Positions 17,237 to 26,404 are shown, numbered from the stretch's first letter. The stretch: DNA of 64,000 nucleotides from Occallatibacter riparius (GCF_025264625.1 NZ_CP093313.1:3038001-3102000); one strand, 5' to 3'. Program-made: numbers and translations. The notes: generated from the sequence alone by a model not told the origin.

Positions 17237-19417
17237 TCAGTCGGCAGCTACCGCCTTCTTGGCAGACCTGCGATTGCTGGCTGTTTTCGTCGCTCGGGCT
17301 GCGGGGCGGGGCCCCGAGGAGGCTGCCTTCGGAATCGCCGAAATATCGGTCTTGCCCTCCGCCAGCTGCATCAGGAACTCCTGAGCCGAAAAAGCGGGTG
17401 CATCCTTCATCGCTTTGTTTGCGCGGACGTAGGTGCCATCTGCCTGCTGCAGTCGCGCCTTCGTCGTGTCGGCGAGGTAAGCGGGCAGAATCTCGTCGTG
17501 AATGCGCGCCAGTGCCGCAGGGTCGCGCACCGGAAACACGACTTCGCAGCGCTCGAATAGATTACGCGGCATCCAGTCCGCCGAGCCCAGATAAATCTCG
17601 TAATTGCCGCCGTTCGCGAAATGGAAAATGCGCGAGTGTTCCAGGAACCGGCCCACCACCGATCGCACACGGATATTGTCAGAAAGCCCTTTGACCCCCG
17701 GCTTCAGGATGGAGACCCCACGGATAATGAGGTCCACCTCCACGCCCGCCTGCGATGCCTGGTAGAGCGCTTCGATAACCGAGGGCTCGAGCAGCGCATT
17801 CATCTTGGCGATGATGTGCGCAGGCCGCCCGGCGCGCGCATGTTCTGCTTCGCGGCGAATGAGCCCCAGGAAGCTCTCCGCCATGGTGAGCGGCGCCACC
17901 AGCAGCGGCCGGTAGTCGTCCACCTCGGCGTGCGCGGTCAGGTAGTTGAACACCATGTGCACGCGTTCAGTGATCTCGGGATTCGACGTCAGCAGGCTCA
18001 AATCGGTGTAGAAACGCGCCGTAACCGGGTTGTAGTTTCCGGTGCCCAGATGGCAATAGCGCCTCGTCACGCCATCTTCGTCGCGGCGGACAACCAGCGC
18101 GAGTTTGCAATGTGTCTTCAGGCCCACCACGCCGTGAAACACCTGCACGCCGGCATCTTCCATGTTGCGCGCCCAGCGAATATTCGATGCCTCATCAAAC
18201 CGCGCCATCAGTTCCACCACCAGCGTCGCTTCCTTGGTCGCGGCGGCTTCAGTGATCGCCTGAAACATCGGCGAATCGGAACTGGTGCGGTAAAGCGTCT
18301 GCTTAATGCTTACGACATTCGGATCCTGCGCGCCCAGCTCAATGAAGTTCACCACCGGGTCATAAGAGTCATACGGATGGTGAAGCAGAATGTCCCGTGT
18401 GCGCAGATCCTCAAAAATGTTAGCTGCCTTCCGGCTCAGCGAGAGGGGATGTGGCGTGAACGGCGGAAACTTCAGGTCCGGCCGCTGCACGTCGCTGTAG
18501 AGCGACATGATACGCGACAGGTTTACCGGGCCTTCGCCCTGGAAGACCTGGTCCTCCTCCAACTCGAAGTTGGTCCGCAGCCGCTCCACAATCTCGTGAT
18601 GCGCTCCGGCCTCGATCTCCAGCCGCACGGCATCGCCCTTGCGGCGATTGTGAAGCTCCACGCGAATCGTCTCCAGCAGCGAGCGCGCTTCTTCCTCTTC
18701 AAAGTAGAGATTCGAATTGCGCGTCACCCGGAACGCCGTATACGCCTGCACCTCGTAGCCGCGATACATGCCGGCAAGATTCTGCGCGATCAGATCCTGC
18801 AGCAGAACGTAGTCGAACTGACCCTCGGCACACGGCAGCCGCACAAACCGCGGCAGCGCGCGCGGGACCGTGACCACCCCCAGCACCAGCGGACCCGAGC
18901 TTCGCCTCTTCGGCCGCAGCAACAGCGCCAGGCACAGCGCCTTGTTCAGCACGCGCGGAAACGGATGCGCCGGATCAATCGAGATCGGCGTAAGCAGCGG
19001 ATCCACCTCGCGCTGAAAGTAGTTCTGCGCGAACGCCCGTGCTTCCTCGTCGAGTTCGTTCCAGTCCAGAAGTCGGATGCCCTGCTTGCGCATCTCCGGC
19101 AGCAGACGCTTGTCCCAGCAGGCGTACTGCGCAGCGACAAAGGAATGAATCTCGCGGGTGAGCCCCTCAAGCGATTCATCAGGACGCAGGCCGTCGTACC
19201 CCGGCTCTTGGTAGCCGTCCTCGATGCGCTGCATCAGGCCGGCCTGGCGAATCTCCACGTACTCATCGAGGTTCGACGCGGTAATGGCCAGAAACTTGAC
19301 GCGTTCGAGCAGGGGATTGGTAGCGTCCTCGGCTTCTTCCAGGACGCGCCGATTGAACTGCATCCAGGACTCGTCGCGGCCGTTGAACTGCCGCTGAATT
19401 TTCGTGCTCTTGGCCAT
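17237..19417 (-). CDS. ppk1: polyphosphate kinase 1
   Basis: 726 aa. The domain order matches Ppk1: N-terminal helical domain (NRRVLEEAEDATNPLLERV), head domain, and two phospholipase-D-like C domains. The autophosphorylated His is H436 in GLKTHCKL, followed by HLGTGNYN (456-463), and SADWMPRNLFERCEVVFP lies near the end. The enzyme makes inorganic polyphosphate from ATP reversibly at the membrane. The last 30 residues (after SAIPKAASS) are an extra Ala/Lys/Arg-rich tail, longer than usual. It pairs functionally with Ppx at 3901-5490. Confidence 0.97.
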   Translation of the reverse strand: MAKSTKIQRQFNGRDESWMQFNRRVLEEAEDATNPLLERVKFLAITASNLDEYVEIRQAGLMQRIEDGYQEPGYDGLRPDESLEGLTREIHSFVAAQYACWDKRLLPEMRKQGIRLLDWNELDEEARAFAQNYFQREVDPLLTPISIDPAHPFPRVLNKALCLALLLRPKRRSSGPLVLGVVTVPRALPRFVRLPCAEGQFDYVLLQDLIAQNLAGMYRGYEVQAYTAFRVTRNSNLYFEEEEARSLLETIRVELHNRRKGDAVRLEIEAGAHHEIVERLRTNFELEEDQVFQGEGPVNLSRIMSLYSDVQRPDLKFPPFTPHPLSLSRKAANIFEDLRTRDILLHHPYDSYDPVVNFIELGAQDPNVVSIKQTLYRTSSDSPMFQAITEAAATKEATLVVELMARFDEASNIRWARNMEDAGVQVFHGVVGLKTHCKLALVVRRDEDGVTRRYCHLGTGNYNPVTARFYTDLSLLTSNPEITERVHMVFNYLTAHAEVDDYRPLLVAPLTMAESFLGLIRREAEHARAGRPAHIIAKMNALLEPSVIEALYQASQAGVEVDLIIRGVSILKPGVKGLSDNIRVRSVVGRFLEHSRIFHFANGGNYEIYLGSADWMPRNLFERCEVVFPVRDPAALARIHDEILPAYLADTTKARLQQADGTYVRANKAMKDAPAFSAQEFLMQLAEGKTDISAIPKAASSGPRPAARATKTASNRRSAKKAVAAD

Positions 19418-19512
19418 TCGAATGACACCAGCGCGTGTTCGTCAGGATAACGGATCAGAGTGAAAGGGACAAAGTTCTCCCGCCGCGTCTGGCGCTGCGC
19501 AGGATCTCGCCC

Positions 19513-19938
19513 TCAGTTAGCCAGCTTGATGCGGGCGATCTTGCGGATCGCCGGCAGATCGGCTGGGCGGTTCACGGTAAGGCGAAGCCCCGTACCCTCG
19601 GGATAGCGCGGCGCCGTGGCCAGTGCCTCCACAACGGCCTTGGGTAAATGAGCCTCTTTTGCGGCGGTCACGGCCTTATCGCTCAGCGTAAACGCCACCT
19701 TGAAGCAATTGTGGCAGGGCGACATGAAAATGATGTTGCGGCTCTTCTGTTTCAGCCGCAGCGACCAGCCATATTTATTAACCACGATCCCCTTCCACTC
19801 CTGGGTCAGGTTGCCGCCATCGCTGCTGACTTCCTCGATGAGCTCAGACCAGAGAGGTGCTGCCGTACCCAGCGCGGTAATGACTTCGGCGTGGGAGGGC
19901 TGATTGGCTCTGCCTATAAATGCGTTAGCCAAATCCAT
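19513..19938 (-). CDS. DUF3788-like protein
   Basis: 141 aa from ATG 19938; AAGGAG seven bases upstream decides this start over longer open frames. The central part (YGWSLRLKQKSRNIIFMSPC, then FKVAFTLSDKAV) resembles DUF3788 proteins, small cytosolic proteins of unknown function sometimes linked to YdhG-like folds. Two Cys form a CHNC pair near residue 80. It stands alone between ppk1 and the sigma-like gene. Confidence 0.75.
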   Translation of the reverse strand: MDLANAFIGRANQPSHAEVITALGTAAPLWSELIEEVSSDGGNLTQEWKGIVVNKYGWSLRLKQKSRNIIFMSPCHNCFKVAFTLSDKAVTAAKEAHLPKAVVEALATAPRYPEGTGLRLTVNRPADLPAIRKIARIKLAN

Positions 19939-20166
19939 TGAGTTTCTCCTTGACGGCCTTTTTGGACGGGGAATTGTAGCGCTAATCCAAACATTCCGCA
20001 GTGACAAGCCGCGAATCCCTTTCCACGCGCAGCCCACCGTCTGCGGCTGGTGATTCGCCCAGTAGCCAGACCGCTTGGGAACCTGAGAATTGACCTGTGA
20101 CGCCGTGGGGTTGAGGATGGTAGTAGGCACCCGCTGCACGCCGAGTCCCCCAAGAGGAGCGCTCCG

Positions 20167-20859
20167 ATGCCGAATCAAGATCAGAACCCGAAAGCCATGC
20201 TCGATCCCAGGGAGCCGCTCCCGCCGCAGGCCCAGGATTTCGCGCGTAAGTTGAACAAAATGCTCGATGGCCACCAGAAGGACGAGGCCACCGTCGCCCA
20301 GCAGTTCGAGGGCCTCGAGGGCATGTTCGACCTGATCGCTGCGGGGCTTTACAGCCTGGCCTCCATGCTGGTCGGCGAGGGCGAGGACTCCATTCGCCTG
20401 GTCGAAACGGCCGTAGCCAACGCGGAAGTGTCAGCTTGTTCGCAGCCGGAAGAAGCAAGGCTGTCCGGCCGCCGCGCGCTTGTGGCAGCCGCTCTCAATC
20501 TGATCGCAGCGCGTAACCCCGAGAGCCTCGCCGCTCCCGCCGGTCTTGAGCACGCCGATACCTGCATCGAAGACGACGACCTCGACGCCGCCGGTGTCTC
20601 CCGCGAGGAACTGGAGCGCATGATGGCCGGGCCGGACCGCGATCGCATGCGTGCATGGCTCGAGAGCCTGCCCACCCCCACGCGGACTATCTTCGTCCTC
20701 CGGGCAGTCGCCGGTTATTCAACAGCGCAAACGGCGGCCGCTTTGGCTGAGTTCGCCGGCCCCCGCGCTGCCGGATGGAAGCCTGAAGCCGTGCGCGAAC
20801 TCTTCCGCCAGGGACTGTGCTCGCTGGCCTCGCAGATGGTCAAAGCCGGCATCCACTAA
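20167..20859 (+). CDS. sigma-70 / ECF-like protein
   Basis: 230 aa; AGGAG lies 8 nt before the ATG. The C-terminal 70 residues look like sigma region 4: LPTPTRTIFVLRAVAGYSTAQ in two parts, then a WKPEAVRELFRQGLCSLASQ recognition-helix segment. An N-terminal stretch (LYSLASMLVGEGEDSIRLVE) is reminiscent of region 2, but the middle is acidic and divergent. It may be an ECF-type sigma factor or a sigma-like regulator without core binding. No anti-sigma gene is adjacent. A hairpin terminator candidate follows. Confidence 0.65.
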   Translation: MPNQDQNPKAMLDPREPLPPQAQDFARKLNKMLDGHQKDEATVAQQFEGLEGMFDLIAAGLYSLASMLVGEGEDSIRLVETAVANAEVSACSQPEEARLSGRRALVAAALNLIAARNPESLAAPAGLEHADTCIEDDDLDAAGVSREELERMMAGPDRDRMRAWLESLPTPTRTIFVLRAVAGYSTAQTAAALAEFAGPRAAGWKPEAVRELFRQGLCSLASQMVKAGIH

Positions 20860-20881
20860 GTCGATCCGGCTCCCTCCCTAA

Positions 20882-20920
20882 GGCGGACAGCGGACCCTAG
20901 CGTCCACAACCCTGTCCGCC
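20882..20920 (+). terminator. hairpin terminator candidate after the sigma-like gene
   Basis: GGCGGACAG (20882-20890) pairs perfectly with CTGTCCGCC (20912-20920). A small inner GGAC/GTCC stem (20892-20905) makes a branched hairpin. A T-rich stretch (tttcggtcttttt) begins about 9 nt later. Confidence 0.55.
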
Positions 20921-21054
20921 ATCACAGATTTCGGTCTTTTTGCGTTCGATACACTAGATTTAGAACCGCGCCGCGGATGAACTGCATCCATTGGATGAGC
21001 CAAGTTATAAGGCCATCGCCTTCTTATCAGTTTTGACCGGACCGAAGATCATTG

Positions 21055-22551
21055 ATGCCAATTGACTGTTCACAAAAGCTCTCAACCCGTTGCCGTGTGC
21101 CTTACGCTTCGTTAGGTTCACTCTTTCTGGCTCTGGGACTGACGGCAACAGCAGGGACCGCGCGGCTGAATGCGCAGGCGCAGACGGGCCCGGCCCTGCC
21201 GAGCGCCCAGACTATTCAGACCTCGGTGCCCTCCGCCGCGCCCAGCACGGCATCGAGCTTCCAGGGCAGCGTTCCCGTCGGACAGGCGACCGATCAGACC
21301 ATCGATTTGACCCTCGACGACGCAATGCAGCGCGGGCTCAAGAACAACCTCGGCGTCATCCTGAGCGGTCAGCAGACCGCCGGGGCGCGCGCCGAGCGCC
21401 TCAGTGCGCTGCAGGCGCTCCTGCCCACTATCGACGCCAACCTCAAGGCGTCGGTTCAGCAGGTGGACTTGGCGGCCCTCGGCCTGCGCGTTCCCGGATT
21501 CCCCACCGTTGTGGGCCCCTTCGGCTACGAAGATCTGCGTGCTTATTTCCAGTGGTCGATCGTCGATGTGAAGTCTCTGCGCAGCTATCTGGCGTCCAAG
21601 CATAACTTCAGCGCGGCGCAGCTCACGGCTGATGATGCGCGGCAGATGGTCATCCTCACCGTGGGCAATGCCTATCTGCTGGCGCTGGCCGATGAGTCGC
21701 AGGTGCAAAGCGTAGAGGCCCAGGTGAATACCGCAAAGGTTGCGCTCGACCAGGCCGTTGCCAGCCACCAGGCCGGCACCGCTCCGCTCATCGACGAGCT
21801 ACGTGCCCGTGTCGCCTACCAGACACTCGAACAGCAGTTGATCGTGGCGCAGAACCGGCTCGACAAGGACCGCATCGCGCTGGCCCGAACCATCGGTTTG
21901 CCGCTGGCGCAGAAGTTCAATCTTGCCGACAAGGCCCCCTACGCCGCCTTCGATCAGGTAGATCTCGAATCCACGCTCAAGCAGGCGCATCTCAATCGCA
22001 AGGACCTGCAGGCCCAGGTGGAGCAGACCAAGGCGGCCGAGGAGCAGCGCAAGGGCGCGACGGCCGAACGCTTTCCGAAAGTCATGACCAATGTGGACTA
22101 CGGCCTCATCGGCGTAAACTTCGGCAGCTCCCACGGAACCATCGATGCAACCGGCGCCGTGAGCGTGCCGGTGTTCAAGGAATTCGGGCTGCGCGGCGAG
22201 GCCGAGCAGGCCCAGGCCCAGTTGGATACGCAACGGGCGCACCAAAGCGACGCCAGCGCGCAGGTCGATGCCGACGTCCGCGATGCTCTGCTCGATATCC
22301 AGGCTGCCCAGCGGCAGGTGGAAGTGGCCCGGTCCAGCGTAGATCTGGCCAATGAGGCCCTGAGCCAGGCCCAACAGCGTTATGTGGCAGGAGTGGACAA
22401 CAATCTGGCTGTGACTCAGGCGCAGCAAAGCGTGGCCCAGGCCAACGATCAGCTTGTGAGCAGTCTCTATCGGCACAACATTGCCAAGCTGAGCCTGGCG
22501 CGTTCGCTGGGTGCGGCCGAGAACTACAAGAGTTATTTGGGAGGGAAGTAG
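21055..22551 (+). CDS. TolC-family outer membrane efflux protein
   Basis: 498 aa. An N-terminal signal peptide (hydrophobic GSLFLALGLTATAG) is followed by a Pro/Ser/Gln linker and two outer-membrane-factor repeats rich in coiled coil (LTLDDAMQRGLKNN start; QQRYVAGVDNNLAVTQAQ near the end). It forms the trimeric channel-tunnel for tripartite efflux. The adaptor gene follows 2 bp later (stop at 22551, GTG at 22554), so they form an operon. ATG 21055 lacks a good ribosome site. Confidence 0.93.
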   Translation: MPIDCSQKLSTRCRVPYASLGSLFLALGLTATAGTARLNAQAQTGPALPSAQTIQTSVPSAAPSTASSFQGSVPVGQATDQTIDLTLDDAMQRGLKNNLGVILSGQQTAGARAERLSALQALLPTIDANLKASVQQVDLAALGLRVPGFPTVVGPFGYEDLRAYFQWSIVDVKSLRSYLASKHNFSAAQLTADDARQMVILTVGNAYLLALADESQVQSVEAQVNTAKVALDQAVASHQAGTAPLIDELRARVAYQTLEQQLIVAQNRLDKDRIALARTIGLPLAQKFNLADKAPYAAFDQVDLESTLKQAHLNRKDLQAQVEQTKAAEEQRKGATAERFPKVMTNVDYGLIGVNFGSSHGTIDATGAVSVPVFKEFGLRGEAEQAQAQLDTQRAHQSDASAQVDADVRDALLDIQAAQRQVEVARSSVDLANEALSQAQQRYVAGVDNNLAVTQAQQSVAQANDQLVSSLYRHNIAKLSLARSLGAAENYKSYLGGK

Positions 22552-22553
22552 AC

Positions 22554-23780
22554 GTGGCGGAAACAACGACAACGCCCGCTTCAACAGAGCAGGAAACAGA
22601 GATCGTCCAGCCGCGGTCGCGGCGCAGGGGCATCATCATTATCGTGGTCGCGATTATCGCGGTCGCTGCTCTGGCGTTCTGGTGGCATTCCACTTTTTAT
22701 GAGGACACGGACGACGCCCAGGTCAGCGGGCACCTCATCCAGGTCAGCTCGCGTATTCAGGGCCAGGTTCTGCACGTCGACGTGGCGGAGAATCAGGTCG
22801 TCAAGAAGGGCGACCCCATCGCCGAACTCGATCCGCGCGACTACCAGGTCGCCGTCGAAAACGCGAAGGCCGCGCTGGCCAGCGCCCAGGCCGCAGCGCA
22901 GGCTGCGAACGTCGCCGTTCCTCTCACCACCATCAACACCGGAAGCAATCTGACCTCGGCCAACGCCCAGTTGTCCGGCAGCCACGCGCAGGTGCAGCAG
23001 GCCCAGGGACAGCTCCAGGCGGCCCAGGCCCGTGTAACCCAGGCGCAGGCCAACGCCACCAAGGCGCAGAACGATCTCGAACGCTACAAACCGCTGGTTG
23101 AGAAGGACGTCATCAGCAAGCAGCAGTTCGATGCCGCCGTTGCTGCAAACGCGGCAGCGCAAGCTGCCGTCGCGGACGCCACCGCCAGCGCGGCAGCGGC
23201 CGCCGATGCGGTGCGCGTGGCTCGCCAGCAGGAAGCCGCGTCCGAGGCCAGTGTGAAATACGCCCAGACCGGCCCGCAGCAGATTGCGGCGCAGAACGCG
23301 CACGCCCGCCAGGCTGCAGCACAGGTGCAGCAGGCCCAGGCGCAGTTGGACCAGGCGGAACTGAACCTCAGCTACACCAAGATCGTGGCTCCCGACGATG
23401 GCATCATCACCCGCAAGAGCGTCGAAGTGAACCAGAACGTCTCCAGCGGGCAGAACTTGCTCACGCTGGTCAGCCTGAGCGACATCTGGGTGACGGCCAA
23501 CTTCAAAGAAACCCAGCTCAAGCACATGGGGCCCAACCAGCCCGTGGAGATCAGCGTCGACGCGACCGGCAAGAGCTATCCCGCGCACGTCACCCAGATC
23601 GGCGGCGCAACCGGTTCGGTCCTGAGCCTCTTCCCGCCTGAGAACGCCACCGGCAACTACGTCAAGGTGGTGCAGCGCGTCCCGGTCCGCATCGACTTCG
23701 ACGACCTCAAGCGCGATGACCCCAACCACCAGCTCCGCCCCGGCCTCAGCGTCGAACCCAAGGTCCGGGTGAAGCAATAA
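22554..23780 (+). CDS. emrA: HlyD/EmrA-family periplasmic adaptor
   Basis: 408 aa from GTG 22554, preceded by GGGAGGGA about eight bases away, inside the end of the tolC gene. One N-terminal membrane helix (about residues 24-43) is followed by the EDTDDAQVSGHLIQVSSRI biotinyl-lipoyl segment, a long alanine/glutamine-rich coiled-coil hairpin (about residues 110-270), a second lipoyl half (APDDGIITRKSVE) and a beta-barrel domain. It links an inner-membrane pump to TolC. No pump gene follows; the two DHA2 pumps in the window are separately located candidates. Confidence 0.93.
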   Translation: MAETTTTPASTEQETEIVQPRSRRRGIIIIVVAIIAVAALAFWWHSTFYEDTDDAQVSGHLIQVSSRIQGQVLHVDVAENQVVKKGDPIAELDPRDYQVAVENAKAALASAQAAAQAANVAVPLTTINTGSNLTSANAQLSGSHAQVQQAQGQLQAAQARVTQAQANATKAQNDLERYKPLVEKDVISKQQFDAAVAANAAAQAAVADATASAAAAADAVRVARQQEAASEASVKYAQTGPQQIAAQNAHARQAAAQVQQAQAQLDQAELNLSYTKIVAPDDGIITRKSVEVNQNVSSGQNLLTLVSLSDIWVTANFKETQLKHMGPNQPVEISVDATGKSYPAHVTQIGGATGSVLSLFPPENATGNYVKVVQRVPVRIDFDDLKRDDPNHQLRPGLSVEPKVRVKQ

Positions 23781-23799
23781 CAACCTCTGAAGGCATGTA

Positions 23800-23822
23800 G
23801 GGCCGGCCAAGCGCCGGCCCTC
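23800..23822 (+). terminator. Rho-independent terminator of tolC-emrA
   Basis: AGGGCCGGC (23800-23808) pairs perfectly with GCCGGCCCT (23814-23822) around a 5-nt loop, followed by CTTGTTTTG. It starts 19 bp past the emrA stop codon. Confidence 0.85.
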
Positions 23823-23892
23823 TTGTTTTGTAACAAGCGCGAAACGCACGACTTCACAGGCTGCTGAAGAATGCCATTCGGAACGGGTCTTG

Positions 23893-23965
23893 TATCAGGG
23901 GCTGCCTTCAGGCAGCCCGCATGCCGCTTTCCTGGTTGACCTGGGGCTTTAGCCCCCGAGGGATG
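23893..23965 (+). repeat. R6 double-hairpin repeat, copy 1
   Basis: About 73 bp. It starts TATCAGGGG, has GGGCTGCC/GGCAGCCC around TTCA, a middle segment with CCTGGTTGAC, then GGGGCT/AGCCCC, and ends GAGGGATG. Copy 2 lies inverted at 61767-61836. Confidence 0.8.
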
Positions 23966-24375
23966 CGTTTCAATCGCTGCGCTGCAATGAGGCCCATGAT
24001 CATGCGAAAGGGCACGACCTTAATCGTGCCGAAATCAGGTTCTTCCGTATCACCTCACACTGTGATCCCCGGCACAGCGCCGCCGCCCGTTTTGCCGCAC
24101 ACTCAATTCACGAGGAGAGTTGTTGCTCTCTTCTGTACTATGAACTTCCGAGCAATACGACCTTGGTTCTGTTAACCAAAAAAATAACAGATAAAATCTT
24201 CTTTTTAACTGGAGTGACTCCGGATAAATAAGTAAACGATTTAAATGCATAATCTTAACAAACGGTATCAAAGTAACCATTTTCGCCCGTAACCCGAATA
24301 AAATACGAAATTAAGGCGAAAACTGGCGATCCATCCTCATCCCGATGTTTACTTTAAAATAAACAGTCTGCCCCC

Positions 24376-25614
24376 TCAACGATGCCCCGTCGTCGCTGAA
24401 GCCTCCGCCCAATAACTCGTCCGCGCCGTCACTTCCAATCCTGAATATCCAGGCAGACTCAGCCGCAGCGTATGCAGTCCCGCCCGCGGCGATTGCGGAT
24501 GGAAGCTCAGCGCATACCGGTTCGGCAGCCGATTGCTGATCGCCGCCAGATCCCGCTCCAGGCTCTTTTCGTTGCCCAATTTGAAATACTCGCCGCCGGT
24601 CAGCCGTGCCACCGTCGCCGGCACATTCTTCTGCAGGCTGTCACCCGTAGCTATCGCCGCCATCTTGGCAAACGTCAGCGGCGGCAGAAGCTGCCCCATG
24701 CAGTCGTAGAACTGCGACCACCGGCTGAGCGGCGCATCTGGATCGGGATTCGGGTCCTTGCCCATGCACCCGTTCGGCGGATTGGGATGGTGGTTCTCCA
24801 GGCTCAGAATCCCCGACGGCCTGCCGCTCGGCTGCGTCGGCAACTGCCGCGCCGCATAGTGCGACGCCTCCGACTTCGCCGTGGAGAACCCGATGCTGTA
24901 GATGGTCGTGTTCGACTCGGTGATTGCCCGCACAGCCTGCTCAATCGTCGTTTGGCTGCCGCGATCGAGTGTCTCGCTGATCAGCAGAATCGCGCGCCGG
25001 TAACTCGGCGGCTCAACCCGCAGCAAGTTCACGGCGTAAGCGAGCGAGTCGAGAATCGCGGCGCCGTTGTCACCCAGCGGCACATCGTGAATGGCAGTGG
25101 GCCACGCGCAATTGTCGAAATGATGCTGCCGACCGCACCCGGGACGCAACCCGCGCAGCGCCCGTGCCGCCTGGTCCACATCGCTTGTAAAGGGTTGCAG
25201 CAGGTCCGGTTCGCTATCGAAGGTCACCACCGCCACTCGCCGCTGCTGCACCCCGCCAACGATAGATCCGAGCATTGGCCCAAGCGGCGGCGCCAACGTG
25301 TCATATTTCTCGAACTGCCGCGCTCCAGCGCCGCCGACCTCGAGTACCACCACCAGTGCCAGTGGCTCGCTGCCTCCATCTGCATCCAGCGTCAGCTTCT
25401 GCGGCACGCCATCATCGGTCAGCCGAAAATCCTCCGGCTTCAGCGTATAAACAATCGCACCATTCTTATCCCGCACCAGCGTCGGAACAAGCACGACAGT
25501 AGTCTGCGTCGTGAAGATGGAGCCTTGTTGATCGGCCGTCTCCTGCGCGCGCAACACGCCAGGCGCGAAAAGAGCGCAGAGCGCAACGGCGGACAGAAGG
25601 GTTCGGCTGTTCAT
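24376..25614 (-). CDS. secreted VWFA-related acidobacterial domain protein
   Basis: 412 aa with an N-terminal signal peptide (LLSAVALCALFAPGVLRAQ). An opening beta domain (TTVVLVPTLVRDKNGAIV, then PEDFRLTDDGVPQKL) is typical of VWFA-related acidobacterial-type proteins, followed by a von Willebrand A-like Rossmann region. The MIDAS DxSxS is not intact: the strand reads ALVVVLEVGGAG, so metal-dependent adhesion is doubtful. An insert with Cys and Pro (NPPNGCMGKDPNPDP) interrupts the domain. Role unknown; exported or periplasmic. It is divergent from the mntR-like gene. Confidence 0.85.
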   Translation of the reverse strand: MNSRTLLSAVALCALFAPGVLRAQETADQQGSIFTTQTTVVLVPTLVRDKNGAIVYTLKPEDFRLTDDGVPQKLTLDADGGSEPLALVVVLEVGGAGARQFEKYDTLAPPLGPMLGSIVGGVQQRRVAVVTFDSEPDLLQPFTSDVDQAARALRGLRPGCGRQHHFDNCAWPTAIHDVPLGDNGAAILDSLAYAVNLLRVEPPSYRRAILLISETLDRGSQTTIEQAVRAITESNTTIYSIGFSTAKSEASHYAARQLPTQPSGRPSGILSLENHHPNPPNGCMGKDPNPDPDAPLSRWSQFYDCMGQLLPPLTFAKMAAIATGDSLQKNVPATVARLTGGEYFKLGNEKSLERDLAAISNRLPNRYALSFHPQSPRAGLHTLRLSLPGYSGLEVTARTSYWAEASATTGHR

Positions 25615-25661
25615 GCGGCCCCGGCGGAGTCTCCCGACCTCACAGCTTAGACGAGCAGGAG

Positions 25662-25694
25662 CCGAGCCCGTCGTCTTTCAAACCGCGGGCTCGG
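25662..25694 (+). promoter_or_regulatory. hairpin upstream of the MntR-like gene
   Basis: CCGAGCCCG (25662-25670) and CGGGCTCGG (25686-25694) form a perfect 9-bp stem, ending 23 bp before the ATG at 25718, in the divergent intergenic region. No Shine-Dalgarno precedes that ATG. Confidence 0.4.
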
Positions 25695-25717
25695 ATTAGA
25701 CTATTCCCAACAGATAC

Positions 25718-26395
25718 ATGCGCGATTCGATACACGTCTCGAAGGAAAACTATCTCAAGGCCATTCTCGAGGCCGAGGCCGAAGGCCGCCAGGTCATCCC
25801 AGCCACGTTGGCCCACTGGCTCGAGGTGTCGCCGCCCGCCGTAACCATGGCCCTGCGCCGCCTCAAACGCGACGGTTACGTCCTGGTCGGCGACGACGGC
25901 ATCGTCCGCCTCACCGAAAAAGGCCGCGAGACCGCCTATCAGACCGCCCTGCGCCACCACCTCATCGAGCGCATGCTGAGCGAGATCTTCGGCATGGAGT
26001 GGTACGAGATTCACGAAGAAGCCGAGCGCCTGGAGCATGCCGTCTCGCCCGCCTTCGAGGCCAAGCTGAAAGAGAAGCTCGGCGAGGGAGCCTGTCCCCA
26101 CGGCAACGCCGTGCTGCCCCTCGACCCCGCGACGAGAAAGCTTCAAGGCGAAGTGCCTCTATCTGAGGCCCCCGAGGGCAAGCAGTACCGAGTAGTCAGC
26201 CTGCAGGAACGCGACCCGCTGCTCCTTCGCTTTCTGCATCGAAATGGAATTGGCCCCGGGCAAACCCTCCGCGTCCTCAGCCAGAACTATGACCAAACCG
26301 TCTCAATCGAGCTGGATAACGGAAACTCCATCCTCGGAAGGCCGGCCGCCGAAGCGGTCTGGCTCCGCCCCGGCGGGACAAATAAGTCAGAATAA
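25718..26395 (+). CDS. mntR: DtxR/MntR-family metal-dependent repressor
   Basis: 225 aa. Winged-helix N-terminus (NYLKAILEAEAEGRQV, VSPPAVTMALRRLKRDGYV), a metal-binding/dimerisation domain with the family helix HHLIERMLSEIFGMEWYEIH and EEAERLEHAVSP, a CPHGN segment, and a C-terminal SH3-like FeoA domain (residues about 150-220). Such regulators bind Mn or Fe and repress uptake genes. The Nramp gene lies 75 bp downstream on the same strand, so manganese control is the best guess. No ribosome site is seen; the TAGACTAT box just upstream suggests a very short leader. Confidence 0.88.
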   Translation: MRDSIHVSKENYLKAILEAEAEGRQVIPATLAHWLEVSPPAVTMALRRLKRDGYVLVGDDGIVRLTEKGRETAYQTALRHHLIERMLSEIFGMEWYEIHEEAERLEHAVSPAFEAKLKEKLGEGACPHGNAVLPLDPATRKLQGEVPLSEAPEGKQYRVVSLQERDPLLLRFLHRNGIGPGQTLRVLSQNYDQTVSIELDNGNSILGRPAAEAVWLRPGGTNKSE

Positions 26396-26404
26396 TCACT
26401 CGAT

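Larger units (their letters stand above)
23781..24375. other. gene-free interval: terminator, palindromic repeats, AT-rich island
   Basis: No gene seen. In order it holds the emrA terminator, the R6 repeat, and a perfect hairpin GGCACGA (24011-24017) / TCGTGCC (24024-24030). From about 24150 to 24370 comes a strikingly AT-rich stretch, unlike the rest of the window. The AT-rich part contains inverted repeats TTTTCGCC (24280-24287) / GGCGAAAA (24315-24322) and TGTTTA (24346-24351) / TAAACA (24360-24365). The last one lies directly after the VWFA gene and could be its weak terminator. Confidence 0.7.
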
